From the NCBI GenBank assembly GCA_963832725.1, contig CAWHVG010000003.1:868001-932000 (forward strand): 64,000 bases of DNA, read 5' to 3'. The stretch comes from JAEZBP01 sp963832725. GTDB lineage: Bacteria > Myxococcota_A > Polyangia > Polyangiales > Sandaracinaceae. Positions 26,295 to 36,355 of the stretch are shown here, one piece after another; positions within the stretch are counted from its first letter, which is position 1; every line of letters starts with the position of its first letter. Under the pieces are notes generated by a model that saw nothing but the letters and a program-made list of their open reading frames with translations, made no database searches and had not been told where the DNA came from. A program made the position numbers and the translations under genes.

Positions 26295-27113
26295 TCAAGG
26301 CATCTGCGTCGGATCGATCGGGCCTCGGTCGGGCATCGGATCGGGCACGGGCCCATCGACCGCGCTCGCTGCGCGCAGGCCGAACATGTCCCCCACCACC
26401 ACGTCGTGCTCGTCGGCGAAGACCGGCTCGCTCCCGTAGATGGTGTACACGCGAACTCGGCCGAGCCCGTCGACATCCTGATCCTCCATTCGCTGGAGCG
26501 TGACGTCGCGGATGACGGCGATGGGCTCGCGCACGTCCAGCACCGGCTGCCGCACCCGGCCACCGACGTCGAGGTGGGCGCGCTGGAACCACGCGGACAA
26601 GAGCCCGCGCCCCGGGCCAATCACCGCCTCCGGTCGCGCGCCCTTCAGCTCGAAGCGCTCGAGAGCGCCGGTGGGGGTGCGGCGGGTCAGCCCGACCGGT
26701 GAGGTTCGGAGCTCGTACACGCGGACGTCGCGATGGCCGATCGGGCCGCTCGCGTCCGGCATGGTCGTCTGCTTCCAGATCCTCGACGGGCGCAGGTCTT
26801 CGTCGAAGACCACGTCGACGTCGGCTGTGCCGAGGGGCCACTCCTGCGCCGCGCGGATCTCGGTCGCGCAGCCCCTCCGGAGCACCTCGAAGTGCTCGAC
26901 GACCTCCTGCTCGCGCATGGTGGGGCCGGAGCGCAACACGCCGCCGCCAATCCGCTCGCCCTCGGGCAAGGGCTGCCCGTCACAGGTCGGGTAACCGAGG
27001 TCCGGGAGCGAGGCGACCGGATTGCGGGTCCCCTCGCACCCGCTGCAGCTGGCCGCGAACGACGCCAGCGCGACGAGGAGCGCCCTCCCCTTCGCGCCAG
27101 CGTGCCATCGCAA
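26295..27113 (-). CDS. Lipoprotein of unknown function, last gene of the respiratory operon
   Basis: 272 residues from TTG 27113, with GGAG 8 nt upstream and only 5 nt after the coxD stop. The signal peptide ends in ALASFAASC, followed by SGCEG, so it is a probable lipoprotein. The body is mainly beta-strand (VDVVFDEDLRPSRIWKQTTM, RDVRVYELRTSPVGLTRR, VRVYTIYGSEPVFADEHDVV) with no cofactor motif. I do not recognise a family. Position suggests co-expression with the oxidase; a role in assembly is only a guess. Confidence 0.65.
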   Translation of the reverse strand: MRWHAGAKGRALLVALASFAASCSGCEGTRNPVASLPDLGYPTCDGQPLPEGERIGGGVLRSGPTMREQEVVEHFEVLRRGCATEIRAAQEWPLGTADVDVVFDEDLRPSRIWKQTTMPDASGPIGHRDVRVYELRTSPVGLTRRTPTGALERFELKGARPEAVIGPGRGLLSAWFQRAHLDVGGRVRQPVLDVREPIAVIRDVTLQRMEDQDVDGLGRVRVYTIYGSEPVFADEHDVVVGDMFGLRAASAVDGPVPDPMPDRGPIDPTQMP

Positions 27114-27118
27114 AGCGA

Positions 27119-27940
27119 TTACTCCGCAGGGGCCGGCTGGGCCGGCTGGGTCGGAGCGGCCGGCCGAGCCGCCGCCTCGGGCTGGGCCGGAGCAGCCGGC
27201 CGAGCCGGTGCCGCGGGCTGGGCCGCTTCGGGCGCGGCTTCCGCAGGCGCCGCGCCTTCCGCGGCCTGGACCTCGGTCGGAGCAGGAGTCGGAGCGGGAG
27301 CGGCCTCGGGCGCGCCCTCGCCGGGTTGCGCCAGGTCACCCTCCGCCGCCTGCGGCGCCGCGGCGGGGACCTCGTGCTCGACCACCCCGCCGCCCGGCGT
27401 GGTCTGAGGCGTCTCCTCCGCCGTGCCCGTCTCGGACGCCGCCTCGGCCGCCATCTCGTCCGCCACCGCCTCGGGCCCGCTCGCCGGTCCCTCGTCCATG
27501 GCCTCACCGTGGATCGGGCCGGGGATGCCGCCCGGTGCGCGCTCGCCGGTCACCGGATCGATCCGGACACCGTTGTACGGGTCCATGGTCCCGCGGACCG
27601 CCGTGTCGTTGAGCGTGTAGGCGAAGAAGATGCCCACGAAGAGCAACGACCCGACGAACACGAGCGCGTTGAAGCGCGAGTCGTCCTTGAGGTGCATGAA
27701 GAAGAGCACCACCAGGGACGCCTTCATCGTCGCGATGACGATGGCGATCGTGAGGTTCCACGCCCCGACCCCGCGCACCGGCTCGCCGAGCGCGAGGAAC
27801 GCGTCGACGTCGAGGTACGAGACGGCGACCGTCAGGACGGTGAAGCAGAGGAGCGCGAAGAGCACTCCCGCGTAGAACTTGGTGGAGTGGACGTGGACGT
27901 GGACCGCGCCATCGTCGTGGGTGTGGCCGTGATCTGCCAT
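27119..27940 (-). CDS. coxD: caa3-type cytochrome c oxidase subunit IV with long Ala/Pro/Glu tail
   Basis: 273 residues from ATG 27940. The first ~115 residues match COX4_pro/CoxD: a His-rich start (DHGHTHDDGAVHVHVHSTKF), then three membrane segments including TIAIVIATMKASLVVLFFMH and VGSLLFVGIFFAYTLND. The usual protein is ~100 residues. Here a ~155-residue tail follows, at first mixed and then strongly Ala/Pro/Glu-rich with PAAPA repeats. It is a small structural subunit of the haem-copper oxidase in the inner membrane. The tail is unusual and probably disordered. Confidence 0.88.
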   Translation of the reverse strand: MADHGHTHDDGAVHVHVHSTKFYAGVLFALLCFTVLTVAVSYLDVDAFLALGEPVRGVGAWNLTIAIVIATMKASLVVLFFMHLKDDSRFNALVFVGSLLFVGIFFAYTLNDTAVRGTMDPYNGVRIDPVTGERAPGGIPGPIHGEAMDEGPASGPEAVADEMAAEAASETGTAEETPQTTPGGGVVEHEVPAAAPQAAEGDLAQPGEGAPEAAPAPTPAPTEVQAAEGAAPAEAAPEAAQPAAPARPAAPAQPEAAARPAAPTQPAQPAPAE

Positions 27941-27951
27941 GGGTCGAGCTC

Positions 27952-28674
27952 TCACGTGATGAGGTAGAGAAGCGGGAAGAGGTAGATCCAGACCAGATCG
28001 ACCAGGTGCCAGTAGAGCGCCGCGATGTCGACGGGCGTCCAGTACTCCTTGTTGAACTCGCCGCGCTGATTGCGCAGCCAGATCCAGAAGAGGACACCGA
28101 TGCCGATCGCGACGTGCACCCCGTGCAGACCGGTCAACACGAAGTAGATGCCGAAGAAGACGTGGGTCTTCGCGGGCAGCTGAAGCACCTCCGTCTGGCC
28201 CGGCAGCCACGCGTGCACGGCCTCGAGGTGCGGGTGGAAGTGGCTCCCCGGCAGCAGCCCGTGCTCGAACTTCGCCCGGTACTCGAAGTACTTGACGATG
28301 AGGAAGCCGAACGCGCACGCGATGGTGACGAGCAGGAACATGCCCGTCTTCTTCCGCTCGTTGAGCTGCGCCGAACGGACCGCCATGGCCGCGGCGAAGC
28401 TGCTGACGAGCAGCACGCACGTGTTGAAGCCGCCGATGATGCGGTCGAGCTGAGCCGAGCCGGCGACGAACGCCTCCGGGTAGTTCACCCGGAACACGCC
28501 GTAGGCCACGAACAGCCCCGAGAAGAAGAGCACCTCCTGTCCGAGGAAGAGCCACATGCCCAGCTTCGCGGTGTCGAACTGCTGGATGGGCGTGTCGAAG
28601 TGGTGCTGGAGCCAGGACTTGCCGTGGTGGGCGTCGTGCTCGGCCGCTTCGGCCTTCGTTGCGCCTGCTGCCAT
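27952..28674 (-). CDS. coxC: Cytochrome c oxidase subunit III
   Basis: 240 residues. Seven-helix COX3 pattern with KLGMWLFLGQEVLFFSGLFV, NTCVLLVSSFAAAMAVRSAQ, then TGLHGVHVAIGIGVL and DIAALYWHLVDLVWIYLFPL. Subunit III stabilises the oxidase and its proton uptake path in the inner membrane. It sits between coxA and coxD, with an 11-bp gap to coxD and a 103-bp gap from coxA. Confidence 0.95.
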   Translation of the reverse strand: MAAGATKAEAAEHDAHHGKSWLQHHFDTPIQQFDTAKLGMWLFLGQEVLFFSGLFVAYGVFRVNYPEAFVAGSAQLDRIIGGFNTCVLLVSSFAAAMAVRSAQLNERKKTGMFLLVTIACAFGFLIVKYFEYRAKFEHGLLPGSHFHPHLEAVHAWLPGQTEVLQLPAKTHVFFGIYFVLTGLHGVHVAIGIGVLFWIWLRNQRGEFNKEYWTPVDIAALYWHLVDLVWIYLFPLLYLIT

Positions 28675-28777
28675 CGTTCGCGTTCTCCGTCGCTTGTCGC
28701 GAGCGTAAGTTGCTACTCGGGATCACGCGGGGCCCGGGAACCGCCCGAGCCCCACCGATCGAAGGAAGCTCCCCCGA

Positions 28778-30757
<1,980 letters not shown>

Positions 30758-30812
30758 CTCGTTGCTCGCTGCGAGAGGCGCTGGGACCTGGGATTCGTGA
30801 GTCTAGCTCGGC

Positions 30813-31865
30813 TCAGGGGCAGGGGGCGGCTCCGCCCTCGCCGCCCGCGGCTTCGCCGCCGCCGCCGAGCTCTGCCTGGACCGTCTCGCCGGAGTCGCTG
30901 ATGGAGGCGAGATACGCGACCAGCGCGTCGATCTGGCTCTGCGGGAGGCCGCCGAAGGACGGCATCGCCGCGTTCGTGAAGCCCTCCACGATCTGGCTCT
31001 GGGGCTCCCGGAGCGACTGCCGGAAGTAGTCCGCGTTGGCCATGACGTTCTCGCCCCCCTCGAGCGGCTGATCGTGACCGGCCACGTTCCCGAGGTTCGG
31101 ACCGACCAGGACGCCCTGCGAAGGATCGACGTTGTGGCAGGCCGGACAGCCGTTGTTGGTGAAGAGGGACTGGCCCCACTCGGCGTCCGTCGCGAAGTTG
31201 TCCGGCCGCGACGGCCCGACCGCGAGGTAGCACTCGTATTCGTCCTGCGGAAGGACGTGCACCTTGCTCAGCATGCGGGAGTGGCCGGTTCCGCAGTACT
31301 CGGTGCAGAAGATCTGGAAGTCGCCCGTCCGCGTCGCCTCGAACCAGAGCGACGTGTACATGCCCGGCACCACGTCGCGCTTGACTCGGAAGGCCGGCAC
31401 GAAGAACGAGTGCAAGACGGCTGTGTCGTCCGGCGGCGGGTTCGGGACCGAGCCCATGATCGGACGGACCGGGCGGTGCACCGGAACGGTGAGCTCACCT
31501 TCGGTCATGCCGTTCGGCTGCTCGAACTCCCAGCGCCACTTGTACGCGCGAACGTGGACGTTGATGGAGTTGGGCGGCGGGACCGACATGAACATGAAGC
31601 CCTCGAAGCCCTGGTGGAACATGTACGCCAGGAGGATCAACGGCGAGAACGTCCAGAAGAGCTCGAGCGCGTTGTGATGTCCCGGCGGCTTGCTCGTCAC
31701 GCCCTTGCGGCGACGGTAGCGCCACGCGAACACGACCATCGCGCCCACGATCGCGACGAAGAAAACGACACTGATCCAGAAGATGTCGTAGTAGAGGCTG
31801 TCGACCATCGGGGCGAGGGTCGAAGCCTGCTCGGGCATCTGAATCGTCGCACCTTGCTCGTTCAT
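30813..31865 (-). CDS. coxB: Cytochrome c oxidase subunit II with fused cytochrome c domain
   Basis: 350 residues. Two N-terminal membrane helices (DIFWISVVFFVAIVGAMVVF and LFWTFSPLILLAYMFHQGFE). The CuA domain has its first His in LHSFFVPAFRVKRD and the ligand cluster FCTEYCGTGHSRM. A C-terminal cytochrome c domain has haem motif CPACH and axial Met probably in AMPSFGG. The fusion makes this a caa3-type oxidase. It accepts electrons from the ActE/ActA cytochromes and passes them through CuA to subunit I. Three bases separate it from sco. Confidence 0.96.
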   Translation of the reverse strand: MNEQGATIQMPEQASTLAPMVDSLYYDIFWISVVFFVAIVGAMVVFAWRYRRRKGVTSKPPGHHNALELFWTFSPLILLAYMFHQGFEGFMFMSVPPPNSINVHVRAYKWRWEFEQPNGMTEGELTVPVHRPVRPIMGSVPNPPPDDTAVLHSFFVPAFRVKRDVVPGMYTSLWFEATRTGDFQIFCTEYCGTGHSRMLSKVHVLPQDEYECYLAVGPSRPDNFATDAEWGQSLFTNNGCPACHNVDPSQGVLVGPNLGNVAGHDQPLEGGENVMANADYFRQSLREPQSQIVEGFTNAAMPSFGGLPQSQIDALVAYLASISDSGETVQAELGGGGEAAGGEGGAAPCP

Positions 31866-31868
31866 TCT

Positions 31869-32798
31869 TCAGCTCCGAAGCGAACTGGAGCCCTCGTGCT
31901 CGAGGTGCTCGGATGAGGACTCGGTCGTCGTCTCACGCTTCTTCTTGGTCTCGCGACGCCAGAGGACGGCGAGGAACGCGAAGAGCAGGAAGGCACAGAA
32001 CCCCCCGCCGATCTGCATGACTCGCCAGGCGACGAGCACGTAGCCTTGCTGAGAAGCGTCGTACCGATAGCAGTAGAGGAACACCCGCTCGACGGTGGAG
32101 ACGCTGCGCCCTTCGGAAGCCTCGAGCAGTCCGAGCCGAACGTCGTTCGGACTGTACTCGAGCCCGTAGAGGTAGCGGGCCACGCGCCCGTCGGGCGTGA
32201 GGAGCATGATGACGCCCGGGTGCGCGTACTGACGCTGCCGGGGCATCCATTGGTAGCGGAAGCCCACCGCGGCCGCGAGACGCTCGACCTCCGGGTACAC
32301 GCCGTAGGCGCCCGTGAGCTCGTGGTCCGTCATCGTGTGGGGGGCCACCAGGAAGTGCCAGCCGTTCTCGGCGGACTCGCGACCGTAGCGGTAGAGGGCC
32401 CGCCGCCGGCGCTCGGCGGCGACCTCGGGGGTGTCACGGGGGTCGATGCTCACGGTGAGCACCGTGAAGTCCTCCCCGACCGTCCACGGCTGCTGCGCGA
32501 GCACCGCCACGGTGCCGTCGAGCACCAAGCTGCAGAACGACGGGCACGTGTGGTAGACGAGGTTGAGGAGCACCGGCTTTTCGCCGTCGAGGAGATCGCG
32601 CAGCCGGACCGGCTGCCCGGTGTGGTCGCGGAAGGTCAGGTCGAGCGGGATCTGCCGCAGGAGGTGCTCGTCGACGCGAACGTTCTCGAGCCCAGGCGGT
32701 GCCTGCTGTTCCTGCGCGGCCACCGGACAGGCCACGAGCAGAGCCAGCCCGACGAGGGCGACTCCACACGGTCCTGAGCTGCGGCCGGTTCGTTGCAT
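31869..32798 (-). CDS. sco: Sco1/SenC copper chaperone
   Basis: 309 residues. Signal peptide (VALVGLALLVACPVAAQ), thioredoxin-like Sco domain with the copper-binding motif HTCPSFC and distal His in QYAHPG, then a C-terminal membrane helix (MQIGGGFCAFLLFAFLAVLW) and a charged tail. Sco delivers copper to, or reduces, CuA in subunit II, whose gene is next. The extra C-terminal membrane anchor is common in SenC proteins of ACIII operons. Confidence 0.94.
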   Translation of the reverse strand: MQRTGRSSGPCGVALVGLALLVACPVAAQEQQAPPGLENVRVDEHLLRQIPLDLTFRDHTGQPVRLRDLLDGEKPVLLNLVYHTCPSFCSLVLDGTVAVLAQQPWTVGEDFTVLTVSIDPRDTPEVAAERRRRALYRYGRESAENGWHFLVAPHTMTDHELTGAYGVYPEVERLAAAVGFRYQWMPRQRQYAHPGVIMLLTPDGRVARYLYGLEYSPNDVRLGLLEASEGRSVSTVERVFLYCYRYDASQQGYVLVAWRVMQIGGGFCAFLLFAFLAVLWRRETKKKRETTTESSSEHLEHEGSSSLRS

Positions 32799-32810
32799 GA
32801 TTTGCTGCCG

Positions 32811-33692
32811 TTACTCCGTGGCGCCCTGCGCTTCGGGAGCGGCCTGCCCGCCCGACGGGGCGGTCGGAGCCGCACCCTGGGCCGGAGCCGCACCCTGGGC
32901 CGGAGCCGCACCCTGGGCCGGAGCCGCGCCCTGGGCCGGAGCCGCACCCTGGGCCGGGCCGGCCGGGCCAGCCGCGCCCTGGGCCGGAGCCGCGCCCTGG
33001 GCCGGAGCCGCACCCTGGGCCGGAGCCGCGGGCGCCCCGTGGGCCTCCGCCGCAGCGGGGACCTGGAGCGGACGTTGGGCCCAACCACGGAGCGGGTCCA
33101 GGTTCATCTCGCCGCCGGTCTCCGGGCGGATCTGCGGGAACGCCATGCGACCCCGCTGAGACAGTCGCGCCATGGCCTCGCCGATCGGCATCGAGCCGCT
33201 GTCGAGCGTCTCGTGCCAGGTCAGCTTGCGGAGATCCGACTCGGTCGGCGCGAAGGCCACCGACACCTGCACGGACGCGTCCGGCAGCGTGCTCGCATCC
33301 ATGCTCTCGAGCACCTGCTGCGTGCACCCGGCGAGAGGCTGATCTCCGAGATCGTCCTGGCCCATGTCGACCTGGACGACCCCGTTGGCGGCGTGCACCG
33401 TCGCGTGCACGGTCCCCGTGATCGCGGGCCGCTCGCGCAGCCGGCCGTCGTAGCAGCGCAAGAACGCGTCCGAGCGGCCGTTCAGCGCACGACGGGCGGC
33501 CCGAGCGACCTCCGCGGGAGGCTCACCGAGCACGTTCGTCTCGAGGAAGCCACGCATGATGCCGGCCGTCTCGGCGCTCGCGTGCATCTTGTCGTAGTAG
33601 CTGTCCAACGCCGGCTTGAGCGCCATCAGTGTGATGACGGCGAGGGCCGCGTAGAACGCGATCAGTCGGTTGCGCGGGGGCGTGTTGTCCAT
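32811..33692 (-). CDS. AgmX/PglI-like membrane-anchored protein within the respiratory operon
   Basis: 293 residues from ATG 33692. One N-terminal membrane helix (LIAFYAALAVITLMALKPAL). The middle has the pattern FLRCYDGRLRERPAITGTVH, then VVQVDMGQDDLGDQPLAGCT and QVSVAFAP, which is that of the AgmX/PglI (TonB-like) C-terminal domain of myxobacteria: C-Y-x4-L ... G-x-V ... G-x-V ... C. A ~75-residue C-terminal tail is built on APAQGA repeats of 18 bp (32878-33030). Such a gene is not a standard member of Alternative Complex III operons. Assignment to this domain is by pattern only. Confidence 0.65.
   Translation of the reverse strand: MDNTPPRNRLIAFYAALAVITLMALKPALDSYYDKMHASAETAGIMRGFLETNVLGEPPAEVARAARRALNGRSDAFLRCYDGRLRERPAITGTVHATVHAANGVVQVDMGQDDLGDQPLAGCTQQVLESMDASTLPDASVQVSVAFAPTESDLRKLTWHETLDSGSMPIGEAMARLSQRGRMAFPQIRPETGGEMNLDPLRGWAQRPLQVPAAAEAHGAPAAPAQGAAPAQGAAPAQGAAGPAGPAQGAAPAQGAAPAQGAAPAQGAAPAQGAAPTAPSGGQAAPEAQGATE
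32878..33030 (-). repeat. 18-bp coding tandem repeat (APAQGA)
   Basis: About eight 18-bp units, GCCGCACCCTGGGCCGGA on the plus strand, encoding APAQGA on the minus strand, interrupted once by GPAGPA. The length may vary between strains. Confidence 0.85.
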
Positions 33693-33702
33693 GGCGAGCT
33701 CC

Positions 33703-35148
33703 TCACGCGTTCTCGAACTTCAGCGCGCGTGCCAGGCGCGGGTCGCCGATCGGCACGAGCGGGAAGCGGGTCATCTGCCAGAAGACGAAGGTGAGATAGG
33801 TGCCACCCACCGCGAAGAGGCAGGCGATGTCCAGCCAGTGCACGCGGAGGGAGGTGTGGACCAGCCCGGTCTGCTCCGCGTAGGGCATGACGAGCCAGAA
33901 CACCTGGATGATGTGCATCACCACGACCCACACGCAGCCGAAGGCCAGCACGCCGAGGCGCCGCTTCTCGTTGCGGGAGATGAGCAGGAAGAAGGGCACT
34001 ACGAAACCGCCCAGGACGAGCAGGGTGCTGACGGCGCTCCAGCCACCGCCACCCCACCAGCGGAGGTGGTAGTAGGTCGCCTCCTCGGGGATACCGGCGT
34101 ACCAGATCAGCATGAACTGCGAGAAGCTGATGTACGCCCAGAACACGATGAAACCGAAGACCAGCTTCCCGAGGTCGTGGAAGTGCTCGACGTTCACCGC
34201 TTCCCCGAACAGGCCGGACCGCCGAAGCGCCAGCGTGATGAGGGTGACGGTCACGTACCCGATGACGGCGCTCACCGCGAAGTACTGGACCCCGTAAATA
34301 GTCGAGTACCAGGTCGGCTCGATGGACATCATCCAGTCGAACGCGGCGAACGTCAGCGTCAGCCCGAAGAGGATGGTCGAGACCGGCGCAATGCGCTGCA
34401 TCTTCTTGGTCAGCTCCAGGCCCTTCTCCTTGTCCTGCCGGGTCGACCAGCCGAAGAAGAGATAGGCGAGGAAGAACCAGACCACGAAGTAGAAGGCCGC
34501 GCGGATGAAGAAGAAGCCGGCCCGGCCGAACGAGTGGAAGTAGCCGATCTTCCGCTGCAGCGTCTCTTCGTGCTCGTGGTGCAGAGGCGTGTTCGCATGC
34601 CCCTCGACCGTGGCTTCGTCCGCGTCGCGAGGCCAGTCGGAGGGGCGGACGTCGTTCATTCCGCGCGCTTCCTGCGCGTGGGCCCGACCGCTGCCGATCC
34701 CGAGGGCGCTGTGCTCTTCGTGCTCGGCCTCACCCTGACCGGCGGCCTCGCCGGCTTCCTCGTGATGCTCGACCTCGACCTCCATCCAGGGGTAGATCTC
34801 GTCGAGGTTCAGCGCGATCGGCAGGAAGAGCAGCGCGAACACCGGCAGACCGCTGAGCAAGAACTCGCTGGTGCGGCGCATCGTGACGCCCCAGCCGGCA
34901 CCGGTCAGGTGCTGCCCGAGGACCACGAAGAGCGAGCCGAGCGCCACGGCCAGGAAGGTCATGAACGCGAACAGCCAGGAGAATGCGAACCGATGCCGGT
35001 CGCTCGACATCCCGAAGAGCGCCGCCCCCAGACCGACCACCGCCAGCACGGCCGTCAGCTTCCAGGCGTTCGCCCAAGGCGAGCCCGGCGGAATGCGATA
35101 GGTCGGCTTCTTCGCCGACTCACCCTTCTTCTCGTCGGCCTTGCTCAT
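33703..35148 (-). CDS. actF: Alternative Complex III subunit ActF (NrfD/PsrC-like quinone-binding membrane protein)
   Basis: 481 residues from ATG 35148. About ten membrane helices, with blocks typical of ActF: WLFAFMTFLAVALGSLFVVL, FDWMMSIEPTWYSTIYGVQY, FWAYISFSQFMLIWYAGIPE and VHWLDIACLFAVGGTYLTFV. It is a shortened homologue of ActC in the membrane core. Between helices 3 and 4 is an insertion of ~85 residues rich in His, Glu and Ala (EVEVEHHEEAGEAAGQGEAE, HTPLHHEHEE-like). It overlaps the end of actE by 4 bp. Confidence 0.92.
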   Translation of the reverse strand: MSKADEKKGESAKKPTYRIPPGSPWANAWKLTAVLAVVGLGAALFGMSSDRHRFAFSWLFAFMTFLAVALGSLFVVLGQHLTGAGWGVTMRRTSEFLLSGLPVFALLFLPIALNLDEIYPWMEVEVEHHEEAGEAAGQGEAEHEEHSALGIGSGRAHAQEARGMNDVRPSDWPRDADEATVEGHANTPLHHEHEETLQRKIGYFHSFGRAGFFFIRAAFYFVVWFFLAYLFFGWSTRQDKEKGLELTKKMQRIAPVSTILFGLTLTFAAFDWMMSIEPTWYSTIYGVQYFAVSAVIGYVTVTLITLALRRSGLFGEAVNVEHFHDLGKLVFGFIVFWAYISFSQFMLIWYAGIPEEATYYHLRWWGGGGWSAVSTLLVLGGFVVPFFLLISRNEKRRLGVLAFGCVWVVVMHIIQVFWLVMPYAEQTGLVHTSLRVHWLDIACLFAVGGTYLTFVFWQMTRFPLVPIGDPRLARALKFENA

Positions 35149-35774
35149 CGATCCGTCTCCGTGCGCATCGCCGTGCGCTGATTCAGCTGGGCGAGCTGCA
35201 GCGCCCGCACATAGCTGACGATGGCCCACCGATCGGCCACCGGGACCTGCGGTCCGTAGGCGGGCATATTGCGGATGCCGTTCGTCATCGTGGCGAAGAG
35301 CTGCCCGTCCGGCATGTGGCGGATGCGGTCCTGGTGGAAGCTCGGCGGCTGGATGGCCGCCACTCCCGAAACCTGCCCGACCATGCCCTGGCCGTCGCCG
35401 AGGCCGCTGTGACACGGCACGCAGTAGATGTTGAAGCGACCCTCACCGCGGTGGACGAGGGCGTCCATCCCGCCGGCCTGATCGACCATCGACTCCGGCA
35501 CCGCGGTCAGATAGTTGCCGGCCGCGTCGAGACCCGTGACGAGCGACTCGTCGGCCGGCTCCTCGCGAGACATCGTGTGCGGCACCGCGGGGCGCATCGT
35601 GCGCTCGTCGGCGAAGTAGTGGCTGCGCTCCTGCGGATCGTAGCGAGGCTGCTCGTGCATGTTGCGGATCGGCACGATGGGCGGCTCGGGCGAGGTCTGC
35701 CCTTGGCAACCCGCGAGCGCGAGCACGAGCGCCGCGCTCACGACGGCCGACGCGATTTTGTTCGCGGGGGACAT
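35145..35774 (-). CDS. actE: Alternative Complex III subunit ActE, mono-haem cytochrome c lipoprotein
   Basis: 209 residues from ATG 35774, overlapping the actD stop (TGATG). The signal peptide ends VLALAGC (lipobox). Haem c motif CVPCH at about residue 123, with axial Met in IRNMPAYG. It is the peripheral cytochrome that hands electrons from the multihaem ActA towards the oxidase on the periplasmic face. Confidence 0.93.
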   Translation of the reverse strand: MSPANKIASAVVSAALVLALAGCQGQTSPEPPIVPIRNMHEQPRYDPQERSHYFADERTMRPAVPHTMSREEPADESLVTGLDAAGNYLTAVPESMVDQAGGMDALVHRGEGRFNIYCVPCHSGLGDGQGMVGQVSGVAAIQPPSFHQDRIRHMPDGQLFATMTNGIRNMPAYGPQVPVADRWAIVSYVRALQLAQLNQRTAMRTETDR

Positions 35775-36350
35775 CAGGCCGACTCCTCCTGGATGAGCTC
35801 GATGTGGTTCGGGTGCGTGCCCTCGAGCAGCGCCCGCGTCTCCTCGAGGTCGAACTTCGGGTCCGCGGCCTCGATGGAGATGAAGAAACGGTCGTCCGAG
35901 CAGCGCTCGAAGCGCTCCGAGTAGAACACCGGGTGGTGATGCCTCGGCAGCTGGTTGAGCCCGAACATGCCGAACACCGCCCCGAAGGCGCTGAGCAGGA
36001 TGGTCGAGCTCGAACATGATCGGGATCATCGAGGGCAGCGAGAACCCGGGCTTGCCGCCGATGACATAGGGGTAGTCGATGCCGTTCGTCCACCACATCA
36101 AGAGGAACGCGCTCAGGCAGCCCGTGAGCCCCATCGCCAGCACGATCCAGCCGACGGAGGAGTCACGCAGGCCCATCGCCCTGTCCATCCCGTGCACGGG
36201 GAAAGGCGTGTGGACGTCCCACTTGCCGTACCCCGCGTCGCGCACGGCTTCCGCGGCGTGGATGGCGTCGGCGGGAGTCTCGTACTCCGCCAGGTAGATG
36301 AGCGGCCTCGACTCGACCGTCTCGTTCGTTTCGTTCGTTTCGGTCGCCAT
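35774..36350 (-). CDS. actD: Alternative Complex III subunit ActD (one frameshift in this sequence)
   Basis: 191 residues after removing one base near 36005; the frames then join as IMFEL-TILLSAFGAVFGMFGLN. The N-terminus ETNETNETVESRPLIYLAEY, then VRDAGYGKWDVHTPFPVHGM matches the conserved ActD start ('D..TP.P.HG'). Two central membrane helices follow. It is a structural subunit of unclear function that anchors the complex. It lies between actC and actE with short spacing. Confidence 0.88.
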
Positions 36351-36355
36351 GATGC

